DNA of 64,000 bases from Streptomyces sp. NBC_00353. Its GTDB lineage: Bacteria; Actinomycetota; Actinomycetes; Streptomycetales; Streptomycetaceae. The stretch spans positions 8,057,501-8,121,500 of the forward strand of contig NZ_CP107985.1 of assembly GCF_036108815.1 (NCBI RefSeq). The letters run 5' to 3'. The position numbers were made by a program, and so were the translations under genes. Below are positions 1 to 11,595 of this stretch, piece by piece. The notes beneath the pieces are model-generated. The model saw only the letters and a program-made list of their open reading frames with translations, did no database searches and was not told the origin of the DNA. Position 1 is the first letter of the stretch. Each line of letters starts with the position of its first letter.

Positions 1-1
1 C

Positions 2-982
<981 letters not shown>

Positions 983-1047
983 CAGGCCCAGCAGGGGGAC
1001 ACCGGAAACGGTGTCCCCCTCTCTGTGAGGACACCGAGGACACCCCG

Positions 1048-2153
<1,106 letters not shown>

Positions 2154-2157
<4 letters not shown>

Positions 2158-2993
2158 CCCCTGAACCCTTCGGCGCGCGACTGCGCCGCGCCATGGACAC
2201 CCGCGGGCCGCTCTGCGTCGGCATCGACCCGCACGCCTCGCTGCTCACCGCCTGGGGCCTGAACGACGACATCGCGGGCCTGGAGCGGTTCACCCGTACG
2301 GTCGTCGAGGCGCTGGCCGACCGGGTCGCCGTCCTCAAGCCGCAGTCCGCGTTCTTCGAGCGGTTCGGATCGCGCGGCATCGCCGTCCTGGAGAAGGCCG
2401 TCGAGGAGTCGCGGGCGGCCGGGGCGCTCGTCCTGATGGACGCCAAGCGCGGCGACATCGGCTCCACCATGGGCGCCTACGCGGCGACCTACCTGGACGA
2501 GGGCTCGCCGCTCTTCTCCGACGCGCTCACCGTCTCGCCGTACCTGGGCTTCGGTTCGCTGCGACCGGCGCTCGACGCGGCCGTCCTCTCCGGTTCGGGC
2601 GTCTTCGTCCTCGGCCTCACCTCCAACCCGGAGGGCGCCGAGGTGCAGCGCGCCACCGCCGCCGACGGCCGGTCGCTGGCCCAGCTGATGCTCGACCACG
2701 TGGCCGCCGAGAACGAGGGCGCCACGCCGCTCGGCTCGGTCGGTGCAGTGATCGGCGCCACACTCGGCGACGCGGGGGTGAACCTGGCGGTCAACGGACC
2801 GCTGCTGGCCCCCGGCATCGGTGCGCAGGGCGCCACCCCCGCCGATCTCCCGGGTGTCTTCGGCGCCGCGGTGGGCAATGTGCTGCCGAGCGTGAGCCGG
2901 GGCGTGCTGCGCCACGGACCCGACGCGTCCGGGCTGCGCGAAGCCGCCGATCGGCTCACGGACGAGGTCCGCGAGGCCGTCCCGGCAAGCTGA
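2154..2993 (+). CDS. pyrF: Orotidine 5'-phosphate decarboxylase, mycobacterial-type
   Basis: Decarboxylates OMP to UMP, the last step of de novo pyrimidine synthesis. The 279-residue product is the longer actinobacterial/type 2 form, with LCVGIDPHASLL near the start, a KPQSAFFERFG segment, and the catalytic MDAKRGDIGSTM motif (Lys-Asp array) near residue 100. The GTG start overlaps the pyrD stop by 4 bases; the open frame extending upstream is a shadow of pyrD. A hairpin followed by a T-rich tail lies 66 bp after the stop and probably ends the pyrimidine transcript. Confidence 0.96.
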
Positions 2994-3058
2994 CGATGCC
3001 ACGTAACAGCGTGTTGGCGGAATCCTGACCAAAAATCTCGGTAGTTATGCCTGAAATG

Positions 3059-3089
3059 TCCTGGTCGGCCAAGGCTGACCAGGACTTTT
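3059..3089 (+). terminator. Rho-independent terminator after pyrF
   Basis: TCCTGGTC and GACCAGGA form a perfect 8-bp stem around a 10-base loop and are followed directly by CTTTTCG, a T-rich tail that is rare in this high-GC sequence. It sits between pyrF and the integration host factor gene, separating the two transcripts. Confidence 0.75.
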
Positions 3090-3237
3090 CGTCTGTTCTC
3101 GCTGACTCGGGCGGCCTTGGCCGCTAGTCTCCGTCGAGAGCCAACGTGCACAGGTTGTTCGTTGCTCACCAGGTGTGGGGCGATTAAGTTCCTCACCGGT
3201 CCGTATCCGACAGATCGACATCCGAGGTGACGTAGGC

Positions 3238-3561
3238 GTGGCTCTTCCGCCCCTTACCCCTGAACAGCGCGCAGCCGCGCTCGAAAAGGCCGCCGCGGCT
3301 CGCCGGGAGCGGGCCGAGGTCAAGAATCGACTCAAGCACTCCGGCGCTTCCCTCCACGAGGTCATCAAGCAGGGCCAGGAGAACGACGTCATCGGCAAGA
3401 TGAAGGTCTCCGCCCTTCTCGAGTCCCTGCCCGGCGTGGGCAAGGTCCGCGCCAAGCAGATCATGGAGCGGCTCGGGATCTCCGAGAGCCGCCGGGTCCG
3501 GGGCCTCGGCTCCAACCAGATTGCTTCCCTGGAGCGAGAGTTCGGCGGCTCTCCCGTCTGA
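3238..3561 (+). CDS. ihf: Integration host factor, actinobacterial sIHF/mIHF type
   Basis: Small nucleoid-associated DNA-binding protein that shapes and supercoils the chromosome and affects sporulation and secondary metabolism in Streptomyces. It is unrelated in fold to E. coli IHF. The 107-residue product begins VALPPLTPEQRAAALEKAAA, a basic N-terminal helix, followed by a helix-two-turns-helix core with the ESLPGVGKVRAKQIMERLGI motif (HhH-like, DNA contact). The GTG at 3238 is preferred over upstream starts because it gives the family's usual length and has GAGGTGA about 9 bases upstream. A terminator lies upstream, so the gene has its own promoter somewhere in 3090-3220; I could not place it. 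Confidence 0.95.
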   Translation: MALPPLTPEQRAAALEKAAAARRERAEVKNRLKHSGASLHEVIKQGQENDVIGKMKVSALLESLPGVGKVRAKQIMERLGISESRRVRGLGSNQIASLEREFGGSPV

Positions 3562-3599
3562 CGTTCTCAGGCACCCCTGAGAACGGGGATAATCGCTCC

Positions 3600-4217
3600 A
3601 TGGCTGCAACATCCCGGGGGACGTCCCCCGTACCCCCGGACGTACGTCCGCGGCTGACCGTGCTCTCCGGCCCCTCCGGGGTCGGCAAGAGCACGGTCGT
3701 CGCTCATATGCGCAAGGTCCACCCAGAGGTCTGGCTCTCGGTGTCGGCGACGACCCGGCGGCCGCGCCCCGGCGAGCGCAACGGCGTCCACTACTTTTTC
3801 GTGGACAACGACGAGTTCGACAAGCTGATCGCCAACGGTGAGCTGCTCGAGTGGGCCGAGTTCGCCGGCAACCGCTACGGCACACCGCGCCGGGCCGTGC
3901 TCGAACGCCTGGAGGCGGGCGAACCGGTCCTCCTGGAGATCGATCTCCAGGGGGCGCGACTGGTACGTCAGTCGATGCCCGACGCGCGGCTGGTCTTCCT
4001 CGCCCCGCCCGGCTGGGACGAGCTGGTGCGCCGGCTCACCGGCCGCGGGACCGAGTCGCCGGACGTCATCGAGCGACGGCTCGCCGCCGCGAAGGTCGAA
4101 CTCGCTGCCGAATCCGAGTTCGATACGACGCTGGTCAACACCTCCGTCGAGGACGTGGCACGCGAGCTGCTAGCCTTGATGTTGCAGACTTCCGCCCGCC
4201 GTGAGAGCAGCGACTGA
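3600..4217 (+). CDS. gmk: Guanylate kinase
   Basis: Phosphorylates GMP to GDP with ATP, feeding nucleotide pools and (p)ppGpp synthesis. The 205-residue protein has the P-loop LSGPSGVGKST at about residues 22-32, the GMP-binding segment SVSATTRRPRPGERNGVHY, and LLEIDLQGARLVR (the Asp strand). A Pro-rich tail of about 18 residues precedes the kinase fold. The gene lies 38 bp after sIHF and 83 bp before rpoZ on the same strand; gmk-rpoZ-coaBC linkage is common in actinobacteria and many other bacteria. Confidence 0.97.
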   Translation: MAATSRGTSPVPPDVRPRLTVLSGPSGVGKSTVVAHMRKVHPEVWLSVSATTRRPRPGERNGVHYFFVDNDEFDKLIANGELLEWAEFAGNRYGTPRRAVLERLEAGEPVLLEIDLQGARLVRQSMPDARLVFLAPPGWDELVRRLTGRGTESPDVIERRLAAAKVELAAESEFDTTLVNTSVEDVARELLALMLQTSARRESSD

Positions 4218-4300
4218 CGCAGCCGACCCGGATCGCCACCCCGGCGGAACCCGCACTGTCAAAGATCTCTTTGATTTTTACCCCCTTCGGAAGGCAGAGA

Positions 4301-4573
4301 GTGTCCTCTTCCATCACCACGCCCGAGGGCATCATCAACCCGCCGATTGATGAGCTCCTCGAGGCCACCGACTCGAAGTACAGCCTTGTGATCTACGCCG
4401 CCAAGCGCGCGCGCCAGATCAACGCGTACTACTCGCAGCTCGGCGAGGGCCTCCTCGAGTACGTCGGTCCGCTCGTCGACACCCACGTGCACGAGAAGCC
4501 GCTGTCGATCGCGCTCCGCGAGATCAACGCGGGCCTGCTGACCTCCGAGGCCATCGAGGGCCCCGCGCAGTAA
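4301..4573 (+). CDS. rpoZ: RNA polymerase omega subunit
   Basis: Small subunit that helps assemble beta' into RNA polymerase. The 90-residue product starts VSSSITTPEGIINPPIDELL and includes the conserved SKYSLVIYAAKRARQINAYY core that binds beta'. The GTG at 4301 gives the standard Streptomyces length and has GGAAGGCAGAGA just upstream; an in-frame ATG at 4271 would add ten unrelated residues and is rejected. It lies between gmk and coaBC. Confidence 0.96.
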   Translation: MSSSITTPEGIINPPIDELLEATDSKYSLVIYAAKRARQINAYYSQLGEGLLEYVGPLVDTHVHEKPLSIALREINAGLLTSEAIEGPAQ

Positions 4574-4717
4574 GCAGGAATTGCACCTTCACCACAGGCC
4601 CGGCGGTCACCACTGCCGGGCCTGTGGTGTGTCCGGGGCTGTGGGAGCCGCTCGGACGCCGTGAGGCAGCATGGGGGTGTACGTGTCCGAGTACGTACCC
4701 GAGTGCGGGGAGACGCA

Positions 4718-5920
4718 GTGGAGAAGCCGAAGGTCGTTCTGGGGGTCAGCGGGGGCATTGCCGCCTACAAGGCGTGTGAGCTGCTGCGACGGCTGACCGA
4801 GTCCGGTCATGACGTACGCGTCGTCCCGACCGGGTCGGCGCTGAACTTCGTGGGCGCCGCGACCTGGTCGGCGCTCTCCGGCCACCCCGTGTCGACCGAG
4901 GTGTGGAACGACGTCCACGAGGTGCCGCACGTGCGCATCGGCCAGGGCGCCGACCTCGTCGTGGTCGCCCCCGCCACCGCCGACATGCTGGCCAAGGCCG
5001 CCCACGGCCTCGCCGACGACCTCCTCACCAACACGCTGCTCACCGCCCGCTGTCCTGTGGTCTTCGCGCCCGCCATGCATACCGAGATGTGGGAGCACCC
5101 CGCCACCCAGGAGAACGTCGCCACGCTCCGCCGACGCGGCGCCGTCGTCATCGAGCCCGCCGTCGGCCGGCTCACCGGCGTCGACACCGGCAAGGGCCGG
5201 CTGCCCGACCCCGGCGAGATCTTCGAGGTCTGCCGCCGGGTGCTGGCCCGCGGGCCCGTCGAACCCGATCTGGCGGGCCGCCACGTGGTGATCAGCGCGG
5301 GCGGTACCCGGGAGCCGCTCGACCCGGTCCGCTACCTCGGCAACCGCTCCTCCGGCAAGCAGGGGTACGCGCTCGCCCGCACCGCGGTCGCCCGCGGCGC
5401 CCGCGTCACCCTCATCGAGGCCAACACCGGGATGCCCGACCCGTCCGGCGCCGATGTCGTGCGGGTCGGCACCGCGGTACAGCTGCGCGAAGCCGTGCTG
5501 AAGGCCGCGTCCGACGCCGATGTCGTGGTGATGGCGGCCGCGGTCGCCGACTTCCGCCCGGCCGAGTACGCCCAGGGGAAGATCAAGAAGAAGGACGGCC
5601 AGGAGCCCGCCCCGATCACGCTCGTACGTAATCCCGACATCCTCGCGGAGGTCTCCGCCGAGCGGGCCGCACCGGGCCAGATCGTCGTCGGTTTCGCCGC
5701 CGAGACCGACAACGTCCTCGCCAACGGCCGGGAGAAGCTCCGCCGCAAGGGCTGCGATCTCCTGGTCGTCAATGAGGTGGGGGAACGCAAGACCTTCGGC
5801 TCCGAGGAGAACGAAGCGGTGGTGCTCGCGGCCGACGGCGGTGAGACGCCCGTGCCGTACGGTCCCAAGGAAGGGCTCGCCGACACGATCTGGGATCTCG
5901 TGTCGGCGCGTTTCGTGTGA
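4718..5920 (+). CDS. coaBC: Bifunctional phosphopantothenoylcysteine decarboxylase / phosphopantothenate-cysteine ligase
   Basis: Performs two consecutive steps of coenzyme A synthesis: ligation of cysteine to 4'-phosphopantothenate (CoaB) and FMN-dependent decarboxylation (CoaC). The 400-residue protein has an N-terminal CoaC domain (about 1-180; GVSGGIAAYKACELLRRL at the start, and PAMHTEMWEHPAT, the actinobacterial version of the PAMNxxMW motif) and a C-terminal CoaB domain (GGTREPLDPVRYLGNRSSGK, then AAAVADFRP, then the IKKK substrate loop). The GTG at 4718 follows GGGGAGA by 4 bases and gives the expected N-terminus; a further-upstream start at 4661 adds Arg-rich shadow sequence. Confidence 0.95.
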   Translation: MEKPKVVLGVSGGIAAYKACELLRRLTESGHDVRVVPTGSALNFVGAATWSALSGHPVSTEVWNDVHEVPHVRIGQGADLVVVAPATADMLAKAAHGLADDLLTNTLLTARCPVVFAPAMHTEMWEHPATQENVATLRRRGAVVIEPAVGRLTGVDTGKGRLPDPGEIFEVCRRVLARGPVEPDLAGRHVVISAGGTREPLDPVRYLGNRSSGKQGYALARTAVARGARVTLIEANTGMPDPSGADVVRVGTAVQLREAVLKAASDADVVVMAAAVADFRPAEYAQGKIKKKDGQEPAPITLVRNPDILAEVSAERAAPGQIVVGFAAETDNVLANGREKLRRKGCDLLVVNEVGERKTFGSEENEAVVLAADGGETPVPYGPKEGLADTIWDLVSARFV

Positions 5921-6050
5921 ATTCCTCGTTTCGCCACCCCGAGAGCCCGAAACCCCCTAAAAATGGGCATACAGGGCTTCTTCGGGGAGTGATTGTCGTA
6001 CCGCAGCAAGCAGTGCCGCACGTCACAGAACTTCCAAAAGGCGAGACACG

Positions 6051-6079
6051 TTGTCCGACAAGCGATAGCGACCGATAAA
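6051..6079 (+). promoter_or_regulatory. Candidate metK promoter
   Basis: TTGTCC (6051-6056) and GATAAA (6074-6079) are separated by exactly 17 bases; each matches 4 of 6 consensus positions for the housekeeping sigma factor. It lies 83 bases before the metK GTG in the 241-base gap after coaBC. Inferred only from pattern. Confidence 0.4.
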
Positions 6080-6161
6080 CTGGGTCCCGGACCGTGTCGG
6101 GCGCAGCTCCCGGATGTCCGCCAATGATCAGCCAGCAGCCGCTGCAACCCCAGGGAGCGAT

Positions 6162-7385
6162 GTGTCCCGCCGTCTCTTCACCTCGGAATCTGTCACCGAG
6201 GGTCACCCCGACAAGATCGCTGACCAGATCAGCGACACCATTCTCGACGCCCTCCTGCGTGAGGACCCGACTTCGCGCGTCGCCGTCGAGACCTTGATCA
6301 CCACCGGTCTGGTGCATGTCGCGGGTGAGGTCACGACCAAGGCCTACGCCGACATCCCGACGCTGGTGCGCAACAAGATCCTGGAGATCGGTTACGACTC
6401 CTCCAAGAAGGGCTTCGACGGCGCCTCCTGTGGCGTCTCGGTGTCCATCGGCTCACAGTCCCCGGACATCGCGCAGGGCGTCGACACGGCGTACGAGAAG
6501 CGGGTCGAGGGTGCCTCCCGGAGGGACGAGGAGGACGAGCTCGACAAGCAGGGCGCGGGCGACCAGGGCCTGATGTTCGGCTACGCCTGCGACGAGACCC
6601 CGGAGCTCATGCCGCTCCCGATCTACGTGGCGCACCGCCTCTCGCGCCGGCTGTCCGAGGTCCGCAAGAACGGGACCATCCCCTACCTGCGCCCCGACGG
6701 CAAGACGCAGGTCACCATCGAGTACGACGGCGACAAGGCCGTCCGTCTCGACACGGTCGTCGTCTCCTCGCAGCACGCCAGCGACATCGACCTCGACTCG
6801 CTGCTCGCCCCCGACATCCGCGAATTCGTCGTCGAGCACGTCCTCGCGCAGCTGATCGAGGACGGCATCAAGCTGGACACCGACGGTTACCGGCTGCTGG
6901 TGAACCCGACCGGCCGCTTCGAGATCGGCGGCCCGATGGGCGACGCCGGTCTGACCGGCCGCAAGATCATCATCGACACGTACGGCGGCATGGCCCGTCA
7001 CGGCGGCGGTGCCTTCTCGGGCAAGGACCCGTCGAAGGTGGACCGCTCTGCGGCGTACGCGATGCGCTGGGTCGCCAAGAACGTCGTCGCGGCGGGCCTC
7101 GCGGCGCGCTGCGAGGTGCAGGTGGCGTACGCGATCGGCAAGGCCGAGCCGGTCGGCCTGTTCGTCGAGACGTTCGGCACCGCCGCGATCGAGACCGAGA
7201 AGATCGAGCACGCCATCGGTGAGGTCTTCGACCTCCGCCCGGCCGCGATCATCCGCGACCTCGACCTGCTGCGTCCGATCTACGCCCAGACCGCGGCGTA
7301 CGGCCACTTCGGCCGCGAGCTTCCCGACTTCACCTGGGAGCGCACCGACCGCGTGGAAGCACTGCGCAAGGCGGCCGGGCTGTAA
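6162..7385 (+). CDS. metK: S-adenosylmethionine synthetase
   Basis: Makes S-adenosylmethionine from methionine and ATP, the methyl donor for primary metabolism and antibiotic pathways. The 407-residue product begins VSRRLFTSESVTEGHPDKIADQ, with the methionine-binding ESVTEGHPDK motif, contains GAGDQGLMFGYACDE (ATP site) and GGGAFSGKDPSKVDRS (the glycine-rich P-loop-like motif). The GTG at 6162 follows AGGGAG by a few bases and matches the usual Streptomyces N-terminus; the ATG at 6114 is in frame but adds 16 unsupported residues. A strong hairpin lies 21 bp downstream of the stop. Confidence 0.96.
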   Translation: MSRRLFTSESVTEGHPDKIADQISDTILDALLREDPTSRVAVETLITTGLVHVAGEVTTKAYADIPTLVRNKILEIGYDSSKKGFDGASCGVSVSIGSQSPDIAQGVDTAYEKRVEGASRRDEEDELDKQGAGDQGLMFGYACDETPELMPLPIYVAHRLSRRLSEVRKNGTIPYLRPDGKTQVTIEYDGDKAVRLDTVVVSSQHASDIDLDSLLAPDIREFVVEHVLAQLIEDGIKLDTDGYRLLVNPTGRFEIGGPMGDAGLTGRKIIIDTYGGMARHGGGAFSGKDPSKVDRSAAYAMRWVAKNVVAAGLAARCEVQVAYAIGKAEPVGLFVETFGTAAIETEKIEHAIGEVFDLRPAAIIRDLDLLRPIYAQTAAYGHFGRELPDFTWERTDRVEALRKAAGL

Positions 7386-7405
7386 GCCTGCCGCTCTCGC
7401 CCGTA

Positions 7406-7447
7406 CGCCGGGGCCCGGACGCCGCACGCGGTGTCCGGGCCCCGGCG
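7406..7447 (+). terminator. Terminator hairpin after metK
   Basis: Perfect 15-bp arms (7406-7420 and 7433-7447, CGCCGGGGCCCGGAC and its complement) with a 12-base loop, 21 bp after the metK stop. No T-run follows, as is usual for Streptomyces terminators. Confidence 0.7.
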
Positions 7448-7523
7448 CGTGCGGCCCCGGCCGGCCGGGGAGAACGGTCCTGGGCAGGGGCCGCTGTCAG
7501 TGGTGTCTGGTAGGAATTTGGCT

Positions 7524-9668
7524 GTGAGCAGCGACAACGAGCATTCCGTGGACCCCGAGGGTGGGGCGCCGGAGCAGCTTGCGCTCATTCGGGAGACCGT
7601 ACGGAAGGCGAACGTGCCGCGGGCCAAGCCGCGGACCTGGCGGGGGGCCGCACTCGCCAAGGAGCTGCCCGTCGCCCGGGTGATGGTCAACAAGGGCGTG
7701 CTCCACCTCGACCAGTACTTCGACTACGCCGTGCCGGAGGAGCTCGACGCCGAGGCGCAGCCCGGTGTGCGGGTGCGGGTGAGGTTCGGGGCCGGGGGGC
7801 GCAATGTCCGCGGCGGGCGCCGTGAGGGCGGCGGGCTGATCGACGGGTTCCTCATCGAACGGCGTGCCGAGTCGGACTACCCGGGGGCGCTCGCCGCGCT
7901 CGCCTATGTCGTATCGCCCGAGCCGGTGCTCGGACCCGAGCTCCTCGCCCTGTCCCGTGCCGTGGCCGACCGGTACGCAGGCAGTCTCGCCGATGTGCTG
8001 CAGCTCGCCGTGCCGCCCAGGAACGGACGGGCCGAGTCCAAGCCGTCGCCGGAACCGCTGCCGCCGCCTCCGGCGCCGTCGGCCGGGAGCTGGGAGCGGT
8101 ACGAGCAGGGGCCCGCGTTCCTGCGGGCGCTGGCCGAGGGCGGGGCGCCCCGGGCCGTATGGACCGCGCTGCCGGGCCCGCACTGGCCGCTGGAGATCGC
8201 CAGGGCGGTCGCCGCGACCCTCGCCTCCGGGCGGGGTGCGCTCGTCGTCGTACCGGACGGGCGCAGTGCCGGGCGGGTGGACGCCGCGCTCACGGAGGTG
8301 CTGGGGGCGGGCCGCCATGCGCTGCTGACCGCCGACTCCGGGCCCGAGAAGCGGTACCGGGAGTGGCTCGCCGTGCGGCGCGGATCCGTGCGCGCGGTGG
8401 TCGGGACGCGGGCCGCCATGTTCGCACCGGTCGCGGATCTGGGTCTGGTCGCCGTGTGGGACGACGGCGACTCCAGCCACAGCGACGACAACGCCCCGTT
8501 CCCGCATGTCCGGGAGGTCCTGGAGCTGCGGGCGGCGCACGGCCGGTGCGCGTTCCTGCTCGGCGGGACGAACTGCACGGTGGAGGCCGCCCAGCTGGTG
8601 GAGAGCGGCTGGGCGCTGCCGCTGCGTGCGGACCGGGAACAGCTGCGGATCGCGGCGCCGCTGATCCGTACCGTCGGCGACGGCGAGCTGGCGCGGGACG
8701 GGGCGGCCCGGGCGGCGCGGCTGCCCAGCCTCGCCTGGCAGACCGTGCGGGACGGGCTGCGCAGCGGGCCGGTGCTGGTGCAGGTGCCGCGTCGTGGGTA
8801 CGCACCCCGGCTGGCCTGCGAGCGCTGCCGCGAGCCGGCCCGGTGCCGTCACTGCGCGGGACCGCTGGAGGCACCGGACCAGCAGGATCTCAACTGCGCC
8901 TGGTGCGGCCGGGCCGAAACCGCCTGGCACTGCGTCGCGTGCGGCGCCAACCGGCTGCGGGCCCGGATCGTCGGCGCCCGGCGGACCGCAGAGGAGCTCG
9001 GCCGGGCGTTTCCCGCCGTGCCGGTGCGCACATCAGGGCGCGACCACATCCTCGATTCCGTCCCCGATGTGCCCGCGCTGGTGGTCAGCACCCCCGGAGC
9101 CGAGCCTGTCGCCGAGGGCGGCTACGCGGCCGCGCTGCTGCTCGACGGCTGGGCGATGGTCGGCCGCCCCGACCTGAGGGCCGGCGAGGAGGCGCTGCGC
9201 CGCTGGACCGCCGCGGCCTCACTGGTACGGGGGCAGCAGGAAGGCGGCACGGTGGTGATCGTCGCCGAACCGACGCTGCGGCCGGTCCAGGCACTGGTGC
9301 GCTGGGACCCGGTCGGCCACGCCCGCCGCGAACTGGCGGAACGAGCCGAGCTGGGCTTCCCGCCGGTGTCCCGGATGGCCTCGGTGACCGGCCCGCCGGA
9401 GGCTCTCGCCGCCTTCCTCGCCGCCGCGGAACTGCCGCCGGAGGCGGAGGTACTCGGCCCGGTCCCGGTGCCGCGCACCGAACCCGGCAGACCGCGCAGA
9501 CCGTGGGACGCGCCGGTGGGGGAGAGCTGGGAGCGGGCACTGCTCCGGGTGCCGCCGGGCAGCGGCGCCGCACTTGCCGCCGCTCTGAAGACGGCGCAGG
9601 CGGCGCGGATGGCCCGGGGGAACGGCGATCCGGTACGGATCAGGATCGATCCCCCGGACATCGGCTGA
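7524..9668 (+). CDS. priA: Primosomal protein N' (PriA-like), degenerate helicase
   Basis: PriA restarts collapsed replication forks. This 714-residue product keeps the N-terminal 3' DNA-end-binding domain (ARVMVNKGVLHLDQYFDYAVP) and a full zinc-binding module around residues 430-480: CERC, CRHC, CAWC and CVAC pairs. The helicase half is eroded. Where E. coli PriA has a GSGKT P-loop, this protein has LPGPHWPLEIARAVAATLASG, and the DEEH-type Walker B reads AVWDDGDSS. Loss of ATPase motifs is known for actinobacterial PriA, so it probably acts as a structural loader rather than a motor. GTG at 7524 chosen because the upstream extension is proline/glycine shadow sequence overlapping the metK terminator region. 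Confidence 0.9.
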   Translation: MSSDNEHSVDPEGGAPEQLALIRETVRKANVPRAKPRTWRGAALAKELPVARVMVNKGVLHLDQYFDYAVPEELDAEAQPGVRVRVRFGAGGRNVRGGRREGGGLIDGFLIERRAESDYPGALAALAYVVSPEPVLGPELLALSRAVADRYAGSLADVLQLAVPPRNGRAESKPSPEPLPPPPAPSAGSWERYEQGPAFLRALAEGGAPRAVWTALPGPHWPLEIARAVAATLASGRGALVVVPDGRSAGRVDAALTEVLGAGRHALLTADSGPEKRYREWLAVRRGSVRAVVGTRAAMFAPVADLGLVAVWDDGDSSHSDDNAPFPHVREVLELRAAHGRCAFLLGGTNCTVEAAQLVESGWALPLRADREQLRIAAPLIRTVGDGELARDGAARAARLPSLAWQTVRDGLRSGPVLVQVPRRGYAPRLACERCREPARCRHCAGPLEAPDQQDLNCAWCGRAETAWHCVACGANRLRARIVGARRTAEELGRAFPAVPVRTSGRDHILDSVPDVPALVVSTPGAEPVAEGGYAAALLLDGWAMVGRPDLRAGEEALRRWTAAASLVRGQQEGGTVVIVAEPTLRPVQALVRWDPVGHARRELAERAELGFPPVSRMASVTGPPEALAAFLAAAELPPEAEVLGPVPVPRTEPGRPRRPWDAPVGESWERALLRVPPGSGAALAAALKTAQAARMARGNGDPVRIRIDPPDIG

Positions 9669-9694
9669 CCGGACGTGCGCCGAGCCACATACGA

Positions 9695-9727
9695 CTGCCC
9701 CTCCGCGCTTCGGGCACGGCGGGGCAG
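9695..9727. terminator. Bidirectional terminator between convergent genes
   Basis: CTGCCCC (9695-9701) pairs with GGGGCAG (9721-9727), with additional inner GC pairing. It lies between the priA stop and the stop of the minus-strand HTH gene, 12 bp from the latter, and can serve both strands. Confidence 0.5.
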
Positions 9728-9738
9728 AGGGGGTTCGG

Positions 9739-10350
<612 letters not shown>

Positions 10351-10398
10351 TCAATCTCTCTTGACCAACGCGTCACCCGGGGCTGTGGTCACGCTTCA

Positions 10399-10445
10399 GG
10401 GGCGTACGCGCATATGCGCGGGGCGCACGGTCGTGCGTACGCCCC
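10399..10445. promoter_or_regulatory. 47-bp nested palindrome upstream of fmt
   Basis: Perfect 11-bp outer arms (GGGGCGTACGC at 10399-10409 and GCGTACGCCCC at 10435-10445) enclose a second perfect 14-bp palindrome, CGCGCATATGCGCG at 10407-10420. It sits in the 227-bp gap between the divergent HTH gene and fmt, 73 bases before the fmt ATG. It could be an operator or a cruciform-forming element; no terminator role is expected between divergent genes. Confidence 0.55.
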
Positions 10446-10517
10446 CGGTCGGTTGCCGCCTAGACTGGTGCGTTGCTCGTCACCGTACGTTTCGGCCTGA
10501 GAGGCAGTCAGCCACCC

Positions 10518-11450
10518 ATGAAGCTCGTCTTCGCAGGCACCCCCGAGGTAGCCGTACCCGCCCTGGACGCCCTGATCTCCGCCGGCCGGCACGAAGTGGC
10601 CGCCGTCGTCACCCGCCCCGACGCTCCCGCCGGACGCGGCCGTCGACTGGTCGCCAGCCCCGTCGCGGAGCGCGCCGAGGAAGCCGGGATCGAGGTGCTG
10701 AAGCCCGCCCGGCCTCGCGACGAGGACTTCCTCGCGCGGCTGCGGGAGATCGCCCCGGACTGCTGCCCGGTCGTCGCCTACGGGGCGCTGCTGCCCAAGA
10801 CCGCGCTCGACATTCCTGCCCGCGGCTGGGTCAATCTGCACTTCTCGCTGCTCCCGGCCTGGCGCGGCGCGGCCCCCGTGCAGCACGCGGTGATGGCCGG
10901 GGACGAGGTCACCGGTGCCTCGACCTTCCTGATCGAGGAGGGACTCGACTCCGGACCGGTGTACGGCGTGCTCACCGAGGAGGTACGGCCCACCGACACC
11001 AGCGGCGATCTGCTCACCCGGCTCGCCTTTGCCGGCGCCGGGCTGCTCGCCGCGACCATGGACGGTATCGAGGACGGCACCCTGCACGCCGTGCCGCAGC
11101 CGGAGGAGGGCGTCACCCTCGCACCGAAGATCACCGTCGAGGACGCCCAGGTGCAGTGGTCGGCGCCCGCGCTGCGGGTCGACCGGGTGGTGCGCGGCTG
11201 CACCCCCGCCCCCGGGGCATGGACGCTCTTCCGGGGGGAACGCCTCAAGCTGATCCAGGCCGTGCCCGTCCTGGACCGCGCCGACCTGGCGCCCGGCGAG
11301 CTGTCCGCGTCCAAGAACAATGTGTACGTCGGCACCGGATCGCACGCCGTCGAGCTGCTCTGGGTCCAGCCGCAGGGCAAGAAGCCGATGCGGGCCGCGG
11401 ACTGGGCGCGCGGGGTGCGGATCGCCCCGGGGGAGCTGATCGGGGTCTGA
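10518..11450 (+). CDS. fmt: Methionyl-tRNA formyltransferase
   Basis: Formylates Met-tRNA(fMet) using 10-formyl-tetrahydrofolate to allow translation initiation. The 310-residue product starts MKLVFAGTPEVAVPALDAL, carries the formyltransferase motif NLHFSLLPAWRGAAPVQ near residue 107 (catalytic Asn/His/Asp type active site) and a C-terminal OB-like tRNA-binding domain with the expected KITVEDAQVQWS entry segment. The ATG at 10518 is preferred over 10473, which adds 15 unrelated residues. rsmB follows 145 bp downstream on the same strand, the usual fmt-rsmB pairing. Confidence 0.97.
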   Translation: MKLVFAGTPEVAVPALDALISAGRHEVAAVVTRPDAPAGRGRRLVASPVAERAEEAGIEVLKPARPRDEDFLARLREIAPDCCPVVAYGALLPKTALDIPARGWVNLHFSLLPAWRGAAPVQHAVMAGDEVTGASTFLIEEGLDSGPVYGVLTEEVRPTDTSGDLLTRLAFAGAGLLAATMDGIEDGTLHAVPQPEEGVTLAPKITVEDAQVQWSAPALRVDRVVRGCTPAPGAWTLFRGERLKLIQAVPVLDRADLAPGELSASKNNVYVGTGSHAVELLWVQPQGKKPMRAADWARGVRIAPGELIGV

Positions 11451-11467
11451 GCCCTGTCCGGCGGCAT

Positions 11468-11535
11468 GTCCGGCGGGGACGCGGGACAGGACCGTCCGGT
11501 GGCCTGTCCTGTCCTCGATCGCCGGACGGGCTTGA
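11468..11535. repeat. Dispersed GC-rich inverted element after fmt
   Basis: GTCCGGCG (11468-11475) and CGCCGGAC (11520-11527) form an inverted pair, with an inner GGACAGG / CCTGTCC stem (11484-11509). The right half, CCTCGATCGCCGGACGGGCT, matches elements at 15282, 39051, 52089 and 52197 in this window. It falls between the fmt stop and the rsmB start and may end the fmt transcript. Confidence 0.55.
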
Positions 11536-11595
11536 TCCGACGGCGACGTAGGCTGGGAGGGTTCGCCCCCTCACCATCAGCGGAGCACCTTTCAC

